From: Nitrospira sp.
Lineage (GTDB): Bacteria > Nitrospirota > Nitrospiria > Nitrospirales > Nitrospiraceae
DNA: 64,000 nt
Assembly: GCA_018242665.1 (NCBI GenBank)
Contig: JAFEBL010000003.1
Location: 103,060-167,059, forward strand
Direction: 5' to 3'
Under the pieces are notes generated by a model that was not told the origin of the DNA, did no database searches, and worked only from the letters and a program-made list of their open reading frames with translations. Every line of letters starts with the position of its first letter. Position 1 is the stretch's first letter. The position numbers were made by a program, and so were the translations under genes. Of this stretch, positions 8,336 to 17,206 are shown in pieces.

Positions 8336-11005
8336 ATGCCTGATCAAAAGCCAGAGACAGTCCGCCTCACCATCGACGGTACCACGGTCGCGGTTCCCAA
8401 GGGGACCCTCGTAATCGAGGCCGCCCGGCGTGTCGGCGTGATGATCCCGCATTTCTGTTACCACCCCAAATTGAAGCCGGATGCGAATTGCCGCATGTGT
8501 CTGGTGGAAATCGAAAAAATGCCGAAGCTGCAAACGGCATGCAGCACGCCCGTTGCGGAAGGCATGGCCGTCCGCACCGCCACCACCACCGTCGACGATG
8601 CGCACAAGTCCGTGCTGGAATTCATCCTGGCTAACCATCCGCTCGATTGCCCGGTCTGTGACCAGGGCGGAAAGTGCGACCTCCAGGATTTCTCACACCA
8701 ATACACGCCGACCGCCAGCCGGTTTACCGAAACCAAGCGCATCTTCCAGAAAGAATACTTCAGCCCGCTCATTGAGACGCAGATGAATCGCTGTGTCCAA
8801 TGTCTGCGGTGCGTGCGCTATTGCGACGAGATCATGGACGTGAAAGCGCTGGCCCCGGTGGGTCGCGGCACGATGACGGAGATCAAACACTTCGGCCACC
8901 ATGAACTCGACTGCGAATTTTGCGGCGGTTGCATTCAGATCTGTCCGGTCGGCGCCATCACCAGCCGCTTGTCGATGTATGAATACCGTCCCTGGATGCT
9001 GAAACGTGCCGATACGATTTGCACGTTTTGCGGCGACGGGTGCCGGATCACGGTGCAAACCAAAGGCAACGAACTGATAGAGGTGAATTCCTCACACGGG
9101 GCCGGTCGGAACAATGGCGATCTCTGTGCACGCGGATTTTTCGGCTTCCATGCCAGCAGCCACGCCGGACGACTGACGCACCCATTGATCCGCCGCAATG
9201 GCACCCTGGTCGAGACCACATGGGAAGACGCGCTGGAATTTGTCGCCGCGCAAGCGCTCCGGTTGAAGCTGGCTCACGGCCCGGACGCATTTGGCGGACT
9301 GATCTCCTCCCGCTGCACGAACGAAGACCTCTACGTGTTCCAGAAGTTCATGCGCCAGGTGATCGGCACCAACCGGATCGACAGCAGCGCGCGGTACGGT
9401 CATCTGAACGGCATCCAGGCAATGCGGCGCGTCCAAGGCACCCATCGCTGGACCATCGCCTTCGAAGACATTGTCGCCGCGAATGCCCTGCTCCTGGTCG
9501 GCACCAATATCACCGAAACCAGTCCGATCACCGGACTGAAGGTCAAAGAAGCGGTCAAGAAACGGCAAGCTTCACTCGTCACCATCGAGACCCTGCGCCC
9601 GGCCGTCGATACGTTGAGCAACATCGCCAACCTGGCTACGCAACATTTCCCGACCCATCCCGAACAATTCGGCAACACCGTCCTTGGGCTGCTCAAAGCC
9701 GTGGTGGAAGGCAACCTGGTCGACGCCACCCTGGCTCAACAGTCACCGGCCTTCGTCCAACGTGTCACCACGGCGCTGCACGGGATCTCCTGGGACGTCT
9801 TGGAAGCCGCCACCGGTCAGTTGCGCGCCCAATGGGCGGAAACGGCCCAGCTCCTGGCGAAGGCTAAGCGGCTAGTTGTGCTGGTCGGCAACGGGGTCTT
9901 GCGTCATCCGGACGCGGAAGCGACGACCACGAATCTCCTCGACCTCTTGATCCTCCTCGGCAAACTTGACCAGCCCGGTTGTGGGATCGGGCCGCTGGCG
10001 GAAGAAAATAACGATCAGGGGGCGGTGGAGATGGGCGCCGTCGCCGAATTCATTCCCGGGCCCATGCCGGTGGGCGATCAATCAGCGCGTGACCGCATCG
10101 CCTCGGTCTGGCGGGAAGAACTGCCGCGTACCCCTGGCGCCTCGCTCATGGAAATGCTGACCGCAGCCAACAAGGGATCGCTGAAAGCGCTGTTTATCGT
10201 CGGCGAGAATCCAGTCGGCACGTTGCCCGCCGCAGCCCAGGCCAAGGACGCCCTGGCGAAGCTGGAATTGCTGGTCTGTCAGGAATTGTTTCTCACGGAG
10301 ACGGCGGCAATGGCCCATGTGGTGCTCCCCGCCTGCTCCTACATGGAGAAAGACGGTACCTTCACGAATTCGGAAGGGCATGTCCAAGCCGTTCGACAGG
10401 CGATCAATCCGATCGGTGACAGCCGGCCGGATTGGGAGATGCTGTCTGCCATCTCGGTCTTGATGGGGGTCCCGCTCGAATATGGCGACGCGCGCGAGAT
10501 TCTCAAAGAAATCAGGAGCGTCATCCCCGGCTATGGTCTGCTGGGACCAACGCCGACGTCCCCGAAGGTCGATCCTTCAACATTGACCCGCTATCTGACT
10601 GACGGGTCTGCCACCGACCTCACGGCCCGATATGCCCTGCGTCAGGCAACGGTATCGACCGAGGCCCCCTTCACACTGGTGTTGACCCAGTCCTTGTTTC
10701 ACTCGGGAAAGTTCTCGACGCGGTCGAAGGGGCTTCTGCAGTTACAGCACGACGGAACGCTGTCCATCAATCCGTCAGATGCTGCCGCCCTGGGGCTGAC
10801 GACCGGCGAACGCGTGACGGTGTCGAACTCGCGCGGTTCGTTTACCACCACGGTGACGGTGCGCGAGCGGGTACCGGCCGGTGTATTGTGGTTTCCGGAG
10901 CATTTCGACGGCGAGGCGAAACACCTCGCAGAATGGACGATTGATCCCCGGACGCAAATCCCCTATTTTAAGCTCGCGCACGTATCTCTGGCGAAGGTCT
11001 CGTAG
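8336..11005 (+). CDS. nuoG: NADH-quinone oxidoreductase subunit G
   Basis: An 889-aa subunit with a ferredoxin-like N terminus and a molybdopterin-oxidoreductase-like remainder. The 2Fe-2S ligands begin at Cys41, Cys52, Cys55 and Cys69. They are followed by HPLDCPVCDQGGKC (cluster N5) and by CVQCLRC with CEFCGGCIQICP (N4). A further set, Cys229, Cys232, Cys236 and Cys264 (CTFCGDGC...C), matches the extra off-pathway cluster N7 found in E. coli and Thermus but not in mitochondria. The C-terminal MopB dinucleotide-binding region (residues about 775-885) is present. The 36-base gap to nuoF contains a tandem TTTCACG. Confidence 0.98.
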   Translation: MPDQKPETVRLTIDGTTVAVPKGTLVIEAARRVGVMIPHFCYHPKLKPDANCRMCLVEIEKMPKLQTACSTPVAEGMAVRTATTTVDDAHKSVLEFILANHPLDCPVCDQGGKCDLQDFSHQYTPTASRFTETKRIFQKEYFSPLIETQMNRCVQCLRCVRYCDEIMDVKALAPVGRGTMTEIKHFGHHELDCEFCGGCIQICPVGAITSRLSMYEYRPWMLKRADTICTFCGDGCRITVQTKGNELIEVNSSHGAGRNNGDLCARGFFGFHASSHAGRLTHPLIRRNGTLVETTWEDALEFVAAQALRLKLAHGPDAFGGLISSRCTNEDLYVFQKFMRQVIGTNRIDSSARYGHLNGIQAMRRVQGTHRWTIAFEDIVAANALLLVGTNITETSPITGLKVKEAVKKRQASLVTIETLRPAVDTLSNIANLATQHFPTHPEQFGNTVLGLLKAVVEGNLVDATLAQQSPAFVQRVTTALHGISWDVLEAATGQLRAQWAETAQLLAKAKRLVVLVGNGVLRHPDAEATTTNLLDLLILLGKLDQPGCGIGPLAEENNDQGAVEMGAVAEFIPGPMPVGDQSARDRIASVWREELPRTPGASLMEMLTAANKGSLKALFIVGENPVGTLPAAAQAKDALAKLELLVCQELFLTETAAMAHVVLPACSYMEKDGTFTNSEGHVQAVRQAINPIGDSRPDWEMLSAISVLMGVPLEYGDAREILKEIRSVIPGYGLLGPTPTSPKVDPSTLTRYLTDGSATDLTARYALRQATVSTEAPFTLVLTQSLFHSGKFSTRSKGLLQLQHDGTLSINPSDAAALGLTTGERVTVSNSRGSFTTTVTVRERVPAGVLWFPEHFDGEAKHLAEWTIDPRTQIPYFKLAHVSLAKVS

Positions 11006-11029
11006 GACGAGACGAGGAGTATTGTTGTC

Positions 11030-12097
11030 ATGGAAATCGGATTACGACTGGCGGTGTCCTTAGCGCAAATCGCCGCGGTAATGGGCGTGGTGATGCTGAC
11101 CGTCATGGTGCTCACCCTCGCAGAACGGAAAGTGCTCGGTTGGATGCAGGATCGCATGGGTCCGATGGAAGTCGGTCCCTATGGCGTACTCCAACCCATC
11201 GCCGACGGACTGAAACTTTTTTTCAAAGAAGACATCATCCCGGCCGGAGCCAACCGGTTCCTCTTTACCCTGGCCCCGATTCTGGCGCTGGTACCGGCCA
11301 TGATCGGCTTTGCGGTGATTCCCTTCGGACCCAGCATGACCATCGAACTGTTCGGCATGCAGGTCAAGCCGTTCGTGATCAGCGACATCAACATCGGCAT
11401 CCTGTATATCCTAGCCTTTGCCTCGATCGGCGCCTACGGCATCATCCTTGGCGGGTGGTCGTCGAACAGCAAGTATTCGCTCCTCGGTGGTCTCCGTTCT
11501 GCCGCGCAGGTCATCAGCTACGAATTGAACGTCGGCCTGGCGATCGTGGGTGTCATTCTGCTGTCCGGCTCCCTCAGCCTGGTGAAGATCACCGAAGCGC
11601 AGGCTGGCGGATTCTGGAACTGGTTCGTCATTGCCATGCCGTTCCCACAGATTTTCGCGTTTGTGGTGTATGTGATCTCCTCGGTCGCGGAAACGAACCG
11701 CGTGCCCTTCGACCTTCCGGAAGCGGAGAGTGAATTGGTGGCGGGATTCTTCACCGAATACAGCGGCATGCGGTTCGCTTTCTTCTTCATCGCGGAATAC
11801 GCGAACATGATCCTGGTCTCCTGCGTCGCCGCGGCCCTCTTCTTGGGCGGATGGAATGCCCCCTATCCCGGCACCATCCTGGGGCACCTCGGCTTGGATG
11901 CGCTGGCCTGGATCGAAAACGTCGTGTGGTTTGCCGCCAAGGTCTACTTCTTCCTGTTCCTGTTCTTCTGGCTGCGGGCCACGCTGCCCCGCCTGCGGTA
12001 TGACCAATTGATGCGATTCGGCTGGAAAGTCATGTTGCCCATCGCGCTCGGCAACATCGTGTTGACGGCCATTGCCGCCTACTTCTTCCCGCGGTAA
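11030..12097 (+). CDS. nuoH: NADH-quinone oxidoreductase subunit H
   Basis: A 355-aa membrane subunit that joins the peripheral and membrane arms and forms much of the quinone channel. About eight membrane helices are apparent. Family motifs include ERKVLGWMQDRMGP near residue 28, GLKLFFKEDIIP, and AETNRVPFDLPEAESELVAG with its acidic residues near the quinone site. Start ATG 11030 follows GACGAGGAG. Spacing to nuoI is 9 bases, so the two are likely co-translated. Confidence 0.98.
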   Translation: MEIGLRLAVSLAQIAAVMGVVMLTVMVLTLAERKVLGWMQDRMGPMEVGPYGVLQPIADGLKLFFKEDIIPAGANRFLFTLAPILALVPAMIGFAVIPFGPSMTIELFGMQVKPFVISDINIGILYILAFASIGAYGIILGGWSSNSKYSLLGGLRSAAQVISYELNVGLAIVGVILLSGSLSLVKITEAQAGGFWNWFVIAMPFPQIFAFVVYVISSVAETNRVPFDLPEAESELVAGFFTEYSGMRFAFFFIAEYANMILVSCVAAALFLGGWNAPYPGTILGHLGLDALAWIENVVWFAAKVYFFLFLFFWLRATLPRLRYDQLMRFGWKVMLPIALGNIVLTAIAAYFFPR

Positions 12098-12106
12098 GGG
12101 AGTGCC

Positions 12107-12679
12107 ATGAACGCCGGCGTCACCACAGACCTCAAACGGAAACCGTTCAGCGAGTGGCTGAAGACGTTGACGTTTTATGAACTTTTGGTCGGGATGAAGG
12201 CCACGCTCACACACTTGCTCAACTACAAGCCGATCACCTTGCAATATCCCCATGAGAAACGCCTGCTACCGGAGAACTACCGGGGCATGTTATCCCTGTT
12301 GCGCTATGACGACGGGACGGAAAAATGTGTGGGCTGCGATCTCTGTGAAGCGGCTTGCCCGTCACGCGTCATCCGGGTCGTCAGCGGCGAAGTGCCCGGT
12401 GAGCCGACGAAGCGGTACTCCAAAGAATATTACATGGACATGACGCGCTGTCTGTTCTGTGGGCTGTGCGTCGACGCCTGTCCCGTGGATGCTCTAGCCA
12501 TGACCCGCGAATTCGAATGGGCCGTCTACGACAAGCGCCAGCTCCATCTCAATAAGCAGCAGTTGCTCGCCATCGGCGACCGCGCGTTTCCCGTCCGGGA
12601 AAAGCGCCTTGAGCTGCAGCATCCGAACGTGGCGTTTTTCAACGTCACGTTTAAGCATCTCCCGCAAAAGGAGAACTAG
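12107..12679 (+). CDS. nuoI: NADH-quinone oxidoreductase subunit I
   Basis: A 190-aa ferredoxin-type subunit that carries clusters N6a and N6b, between N5 and N2 in the electron path. The first ligand set is Cys74, Cys77, Cys80 and Cys84 (CVGCDLCEAACP) and the second is Cys115, Cys118, Cys121 and Cys125 (CLFCGLCVDACP). An amphipathic N-terminal stretch precedes them. It is followed by a 128-base gap, the longest between nuoH and nuoN, which holds a hairpin element. Confidence 0.97.
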   Translation: MNAGVTTDLKRKPFSEWLKTLTFYELLVGMKATLTHLLNYKPITLQYPHEKRLLPENYRGMLSLLRYDDGTEKCVGCDLCEAACPSRVIRVVSGEVPGEPTKRYSKEYYMDMTRCLFCGLCVDACPVDALAMTREFEWAVYDKRQLHLNKQQLLAIGDRAFPVREKRLELQHPNVAFFNVTFKHLPQKEN

Positions 12680-12680
12680 G

Positions 12681-12777
12681 CCGTTGCCTCGTCCTCCGTG
12701 CTGGCCCCCCACACAGAGATGATCGAGGGAGACAGACTGCCACCGGGCCGGCACCGGGGCAACAAGAGGCGAGGCGG
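12681..12777 (+). repeat. Long imperfect inverted repeat in the nuoI-nuoJ gap
   Basis: The left arm CCG-TT-GCCTCG-T-CCTC (12681-12695) pairs with GAGG-CGAGGC-GG (12766-12777). Inside it GTGCTGGCCC (12698-12707) pairs with GGGCCGGCAC (12744-12753) with a single G-T pair. The loop and bulge are larger than in the 3821 and 6274 elements and the core sequence differs, so it is listed separately. There is no T-run, so it may act as an mRNA stability or processing site. Confidence 0.5.
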
Positions 12778-12807
12778 TTGATCTGATTCGGACTCGATAG
12801 CAGACGC

Positions 12808-13320
12808 ATGGACCACATTTTTTTCTTTTATTTTGCCGCAGTGATCGCCGGCACCTCCGTGCTAGTCGTTTCGTTGCGAAACCCCGTGTACAGCGCCCTG
12901 GCGTTGCTGATCATGTTTTTTCACGTCGCGGGGCTCTATGTCACCCTACACGCGGAGTTTCTCGCGGCTGTGCAGATCGTCGTGTATGCCGGCGCCATTC
13001 TCGTGTTGTATCTCTTCGTCGTCATGTTGCTCAGCATCCGGTCCGAGGAGCGCTACCACAACCAACTGCCGGTGGCAGCTCTCTTGGGAGTGACGCTGTG
13101 CACGGAAGTGCTGTTATTGCTCATTCAATCCCGCACTGCCCCTCCGGCTTCGGGAGCGTCCACGGAAGCCGCGGCGGGAACAGGCAATACGGAAATGATC
13201 GGCGAGGCCCTGTACTCTACGTATCTGTTTCCCTTTGAGGTCGCATCCCTAATCCTGCTGGTCGCAATGATCGGCGCGATCATTCTGGCCAAGAAGGACA
13301 TCATTGAGACGACGGAGTGA
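12808..13320 (+). CDS. nuoJ: NADH-quinone oxidoreductase subunit J
   Basis: A 170-aa membrane subunit with five apparent helices. It contains the conserved VYAGAILVLYLFVVMLL segment (about residues 68-84), the helix whose rotation and pi-bulge are linked to coupling in solved complex I structures. The loop between helices 4 and 5 is alanine- and threonine-rich. A 78-base gap before nuoK contains a possible tiny ORF. Confidence 0.96.
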   Translation: MDHIFFFYFAAVIAGTSVLVVSLRNPVYSALALLIMFFHVAGLYVTLHAEFLAAVQIVVYAGAILVLYLFVVMLLSIRSEERYHNQLPVAALLGVTLCTEVLLLLIQSRTAPPASGASTEAAAGTGNTEMIGEALYSTYLFPFEVASLILLVAMIGAIILAKKDIIETTE

Positions 13321-13336
13321 GCGATCGCGAGGCACT

Positions 13337-13402
13337 ATGGGATTTGATGTTCATGATCACGACGGGCAGACGGATCACCCGATAACTGGCAGGCGCGCAT
13401 GA
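13337..13402 (+). CDS. Possible 21-residue ORF coupled to nuoK
   Basis: An ATG at 13337 seven bases after a GAGG opens a 21-codon frame rich in His and Asp ([14 protein letters not shown] at its start). Its TGA overlaps the nuoK ATG as ATGA, the usual signature of translational coupling. It has no recognised homologue and could be chance; it may serve only to deliver ribosomes to nuoK, which lacks an obvious ribosome site of its own. Confidence 0.3.
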   Translation: MGFDVHDHDGQTDHPITGRRA

Positions 13403-13704
13403 CGGTGCCCCTTTCCTATTATCTGGTCCTAAGCGGGTTTGTGTTCCTTACCGGCGTGGTAGGGGTCCTGATCCGTCGCAACATCATTGTCATTTTGCTG
13501 TCGGTCGAGTTGATGCTGAACGCCACGAACATTAACTTCGTGGCCTTTTCGGAATATTTTCATCAGGTGGCCGGGCAAGTCTTCGTGTTTTTCGCGTTAA
13601 CCGTGGCGGCAGCGGAAGTGGCGGTGGGACTGGCCATTATTATCGCCCTGCACCGCACCAACTCGTCGATGTATATCGATGATCTTAATCTGTTGAAACG
13701 GTAA
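13399..13704 (+). CDS. nuoK: NADH-quinone oxidoreductase subunit K
   Basis: A 101-aa, three-helix membrane subunit related to MrpC. The two buried glutamates of the proton path are present: one in [15 protein letters not shown] (about residue 36) and one in [17 protein letters not shown] (about residue 72). Length is standard. The 11-base gap to nuoL suggests co-translation. Confidence 0.97.
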   Translation: MTVPLSYYLVLSGFVFLTGVVGVLIRRNIIVILLSVELMLNATNINFVAFSEYFHQVAGQVFVFFALTVAAAEVAVGLAIIIALHRTNSSMYIDDLNLLKR

Positions 13705-13715
13705 CTGTTCACGCC

Positions 13716-15614
13716 ATGCTGTACACGTTGATTCCATTCCTTCCGCTGTTCTCGTTTCTGATCGTCGGGATCGGCGAACAGTGGATCAAAGACCGCGCGC
13801 ACCTCGTGGCGGTTCCAGCCATGGTGGGATCATTCCTGCTGTCGCTCATAGCTTTGCATGACGTCGCCACCGGCCAAGCCATCAATGTGAACCTATACAC
13901 CTGGCTGACCTCAGGCAATCTCGATATTCATATCGGCATCTCCATCGATCGGCTAACGGCCGTCATGTTGATCCTGGTTACGACGGTCAGCACCCTCGTG
14001 CACATTTACACCATCGGCTATATGCACGGCGAACCGGGGTATGCGCGCTTCTTCGCCTACATCGCCCTGTTCACCTTCTCCATGCTGATGCTGGTGATGG
14101 CGGACAACCTCCTGCAGTTGTTCGTGTTCTGGGAAGCGGTCGGACTCTCCTCTTACCTGCTCATCGGACACTGGTATGAGCGACCGAGCGCCTGCGCAGC
14201 CGCCACTAAGGCGTTTCTGGTCAACCGCGTCGGCGACTTCGGCTTTATCCTCGGGCTCTTCCTGGTGTGGTATTCCTTCGGCTCGCTCGACTACGCCACC
14301 GTCTTCGCGCACGCGCAGGAACTGTCGTCCAAAACCACAAATCTCCTGGGCCCCTTCGGCGGCACGTGGGACGTGTCGGTCATGACCATGATCTGCCTCT
14401 TGCTCTTCACGGGAGCGGTCGGCAAATCCGCGCAAGTCCCGTTGCATGTCTGGCTCCCGGACGCCATGGAAGGTCCGACCCCGATTTCGGCCCTCATCCA
14501 CGCCGCCACCATGGTGACGGCCGGGGTGTTCATGGTGGCGAGGCTCTCTCCGCTTTACGATTTGTCCCCTGCCGCGCTGACGGTGGTCGCGGTGATCGGC
14601 GGCATCACGATGATGCTGGGCGCTACCATCGCCCTGACCCAGACTGACATCAAACGCGTCGTGGCCTACTCAACCATGAGCCAACTCGGCTACATGGTGA
14701 TGGCCTGCGGCTTGGGCGCATATGGCGCCGGCATGTACCATTTGCTGACGCATGGAGCATTCAAGGCGCTTCTGTTTTTAGGCTGCGGCTCGGTCATCAT
14801 CGCCCTGCACCATGAACAGGACATGCGTCACATGGGCGGCCTGAAAGACAAACTCCCCGTCACCTATTGGACGTTCCTGATCGGCTCCCTAGCCTTGGCT
14901 GGTTTCCCACTCACGGCCGGATTTTTCAGTAAGGACGACCTGCTCCTGTCCGCCTGGTCAGCCGGCCCGCTCGGCCAGGTCTTGACCATCTGCGGCTTGA
15001 TCACCGCCGGCGTCACCGCCTTCTACAGTTTCCGTCTGGTCTTCGTCACCTTCTGGGGCACATCGCGAGTGGATACGCACCACGCCGCCCATGTTCATGA
15101 GCCGTCGACCACCATGACGGCCCCGCTGATGGTGTTGGCCGTGCTGAGCATCGTCGCAGGATACTTAGGCATTCCAGCGTTCCTTGAACCGGTCTTTCAC
15201 GGCGAAGGCGCGGCGTCGCATCATGAAGGAGGCGCAGCCCTCGGCATCATGGCCGTGGCCACGCTGATGGGATTCACCGGCATTGCGGCCGCCTACTATC
15301 TCTACGTGCTGAATCCGACATTGCCGGACCGCCTCGCGCAGCAATGGCGCGCCGCGTATGAGTTGTCGCTGCACAAATGGTATATCGACGAAGCCTACGA
15401 CCGCGCCTTTGTCCGACCGACCCTGTCCGCCGCACAAGGGATGTGGAAACATGTGGATGTGGCGATCATCGATGGGGCAGTCAATGGCGTCGCCCGGGCG
15501 ATCGCCTGGGGAGGCTGGTTCATTCGCCTCACACAGAGCGGACAAACACAGCACTATGCGCTGGGAATGACGTTGGGTGCCGTCGTCATCCTGACGGTGT
15601 ATCTACTGCTGTAG
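13716..15614 (+). CDS. nuoL: NADH-quinone oxidoreductase subunit L
   Basis: A 632-aa antiporter-like proton-pumping subunit at the distal end of the membrane arm. It contains the N-terminal NADH5 segment, the core with FWEAVGLSSYLLIGHWYERP (glutamate and lysine region, about residues 139-158), VPLHVWLPDAMEGPTPISA, and a long C-terminal extension with His-rich loops. The extension corresponds to the lateral helix that runs along the arm. Only one nuoL and one nuoM occur here, so this is the ordinary set and not the variant with two nuoM genes known from some Nitrospira. Confidence 0.97.
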   Translation: MLYTLIPFLPLFSFLIVGIGEQWIKDRAHLVAVPAMVGSFLLSLIALHDVATGQAINVNLYTWLTSGNLDIHIGISIDRLTAVMLILVTTVSTLVHIYTIGYMHGEPGYARFFAYIALFTFSMLMLVMADNLLQLFVFWEAVGLSSYLLIGHWYERPSACAAATKAFLVNRVGDFGFILGLFLVWYSFGSLDYATVFAHAQELSSKTTNLLGPFGGTWDVSVMTMICLLLFTGAVGKSAQVPLHVWLPDAMEGPTPISALIHAATMVTAGVFMVARLSPLYDLSPAALTVVAVIGGITMMLGATIALTQTDIKRVVAYSTMSQLGYMVMACGLGAYGAGMYHLLTHGAFKALLFLGCGSVIIALHHEQDMRHMGGLKDKLPVTYWTFLIGSLALAGFPLTAGFFSKDDLLLSAWSAGPLGQVLTICGLITAGVTAFYSFRLVFVTFWGTSRVDTHHAAHVHEPSTTMTAPLMVLAVLSIVAGYLGIPAFLEPVFHGEGAASHHEGGAALGIMAVATLMGFTGIAAAYYLYVLNPTLPDRLAQQWRAAYELSLHKWYIDEAYDRAFVRPTLSAAQGMWKHVDVAIIDGAVNGVARAIAWGGWFIRLTQSGQTQHYALGMTLGAVVILTVYLLL

Positions 15615-15640
15615 TGGAAGAATTCGTGGAGTAGATTTTC

Positions 15641-17206
15641 GTGACGAGCTTTCCTTGGTTGACCCTCATCGTCTTTTTTCCGCTGATCGGCGCCATTTTC
15701 TGCTTTCTGGTCAAGGCCGAGTCCTCCCGATGGGTGGCGCTGGGGTTCACCGTCGGCACGTTTCTCTTCTCGCTGCCGCTGTGGTGGCTCTTTGATCCGA
15801 CCACCGCTCAGATGCAGTTCGTCGAACAGGCCTCCTGGATCAGTTCACCGCCTGTCCGGTACAGCCTCGGCATGGACGGCATCAGTTTCCCGCTGGTGCT
15901 CATGACGACCTTCCTGATGCCGTTCTGCGTCACCGTCTCCTGGACCGCCATCGAGAAGCGCGTGCCGCTGTTCATGTCCATGCTGCTGGTGATGGAAACG
16001 GCGATGCTGGGCGTATTCGTCGCGCTGGACTTCGTGCTGTTCTACGTCTTCTGGGAAGCCATGTTGATCCCCATGTACCTTCTGATCGGCGTCTGGGGCG
16101 GTCCCAACCGGCTGTATGCGGCCATCAAGTTTTTTCTGTACACGTTGGCAGGCAGTGTTCTCCTGCTGGTCGCCATCCTCGCGCTCTATTTCCAGGGCGG
16201 TCACACCTTCGACATTCTGGAGCTGAGCCGCGGGACCTACGGCGCCACGCTGCAAATGTGGCTGTTCCTGGCCTTCTTTGCGGCCTTCGCCGTGAAAGTG
16301 CCGATGTTTCCGTTCCACACCTGGTTGCCGGACGCCCACGTGGAAGCCCCGACCGCAGGCAGCGTCATCCTTGCGAGCGTCCTGCTGAAGATGGGCACCT
16401 ACGGCTTCCTACGCTTTACGTTACCCATGCTGCCGGACGCCACCGCCGCCTTTACCAAACCAATGATTGCGCTCTCGATCATCGCCATCATTTATGGCGC
16501 GTACATGGCGCTGGCCCAGACGGACATCAAGAAACTGATCGCCTACTCGAGCGTCAGCCACATGGGCTTCGTCACGTTAGGGATCTTCGTCCTGAATATC
16601 CAAGGCATCGAAGGCGCGGTGATGCAGATGGTCAACCACGGCATCACCACCGGCGGCCTCTTTCTCTGTGTCGGCATCATCTATGAACGGACCCATAGCC
16701 GCCAGATCCTCGACAACACCGGATTGGCCGGCCCCATGCCGCGCTACGCGCTGTTTCTGATGATCTTTGCGCTCTCGTCGTTGGGACTTCCGGGGACCAA
16801 CAGTTTCGTGGGAGAATTCCTGGTGCTGGCCGGCGCGTTCGTCTGGAGCCAGTTCGCCACCGCCCTGGCCGCGCTGGGAGTCATTCTGGCCGCCGCGTAC
16901 ATGCTCTGGCTCATGCAGCGGGTCGTGTTCGGGACTCCGGCCGCCGCCCATCGCGCCCATCTCCTCGACCTCAATGCCAGGGAGACGGCGACATTGGTGC
17001 CATTGATCGTGCTGGTGTTCGTCTTGGGGATCTTTCCGAACCCGCTCTTGAGTCGCATGCATGCCAGCGTGACGCATCTGCTGAACGGACCCAAAGCTCC
17101 GGCCTATGCGATCGTACCGCCACCAGCGCCGGGGATGGCGCCGGCACAGGCGACGCTCGCCGCCGCGCAGCCCATTCCCTCTCCTGAACAGGCGGCAACA
17201 CGATGA
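15641..17206 (+). CDS. nuoM: NADH-quinone oxidoreductase subunit M
   Basis: A 521-aa antiporter-like proton-pumping subunit with about 14 helices. Motifs include FYVFWEAMLIPMYLLIGVWG, with the conserved glutamate, and FPFHTWLPDAHVEAPTAGS. The start is GTG. The C-terminal 40 residues after the last helix are proline- and alanine-rich and poorly conserved. The gene overlaps nuoN by four bases (ATGA). Confidence 0.97.
   Translation: MTSFPWLTLIVFFPLIGAIFCFLVKAESSRWVALGFTVGTFLFSLPLWWLFDPTTAQMQFVEQASWISSPPVRYSLGMDGISFPLVLMTTFLMPFCVTVSWTAIEKRVPLFMSMLLVMETAMLGVFVALDFVLFYVFWEAMLIPMYLLIGVWGGPNRLYAAIKFFLYTLAGSVLLLVAILALYFQGGHTFDILELSRGTYGATLQMWLFLAFFAAFAVKVPMFPFHTWLPDAHVEAPTAGSVILASVLLKMGTYGFLRFTLPMLPDATAAFTKPMIALSIIAIIYGAYMALAQTDIKKLIAYSSVSHMGFVTLGIFVLNIQGIEGAVMQMVNHGITTGGLFLCVGIIYERTHSRQILDNTGLAGPMPRYALFLMIFALSSLGLPGTNSFVGEFLVLAGAFVWSQFATALAALGVILAAAYMLWLMQRVVFGTPAAAHRAHLLDLNARETATLVPLIVLVFVLGIFPNPLLSRMHASVTHLLNGPKAPAYAIVPPPAPGMAPAQATLAAAQPIPSPEQAATR

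Noticed and set aside
11411-12253. 280-aa frame on the - strand across nuoH and nuoI
   Set aside because: It is antisense to two conserved genes and its low-complexity, charged composition (Glu, Gln, Gly, His) is typical of shadow frames.
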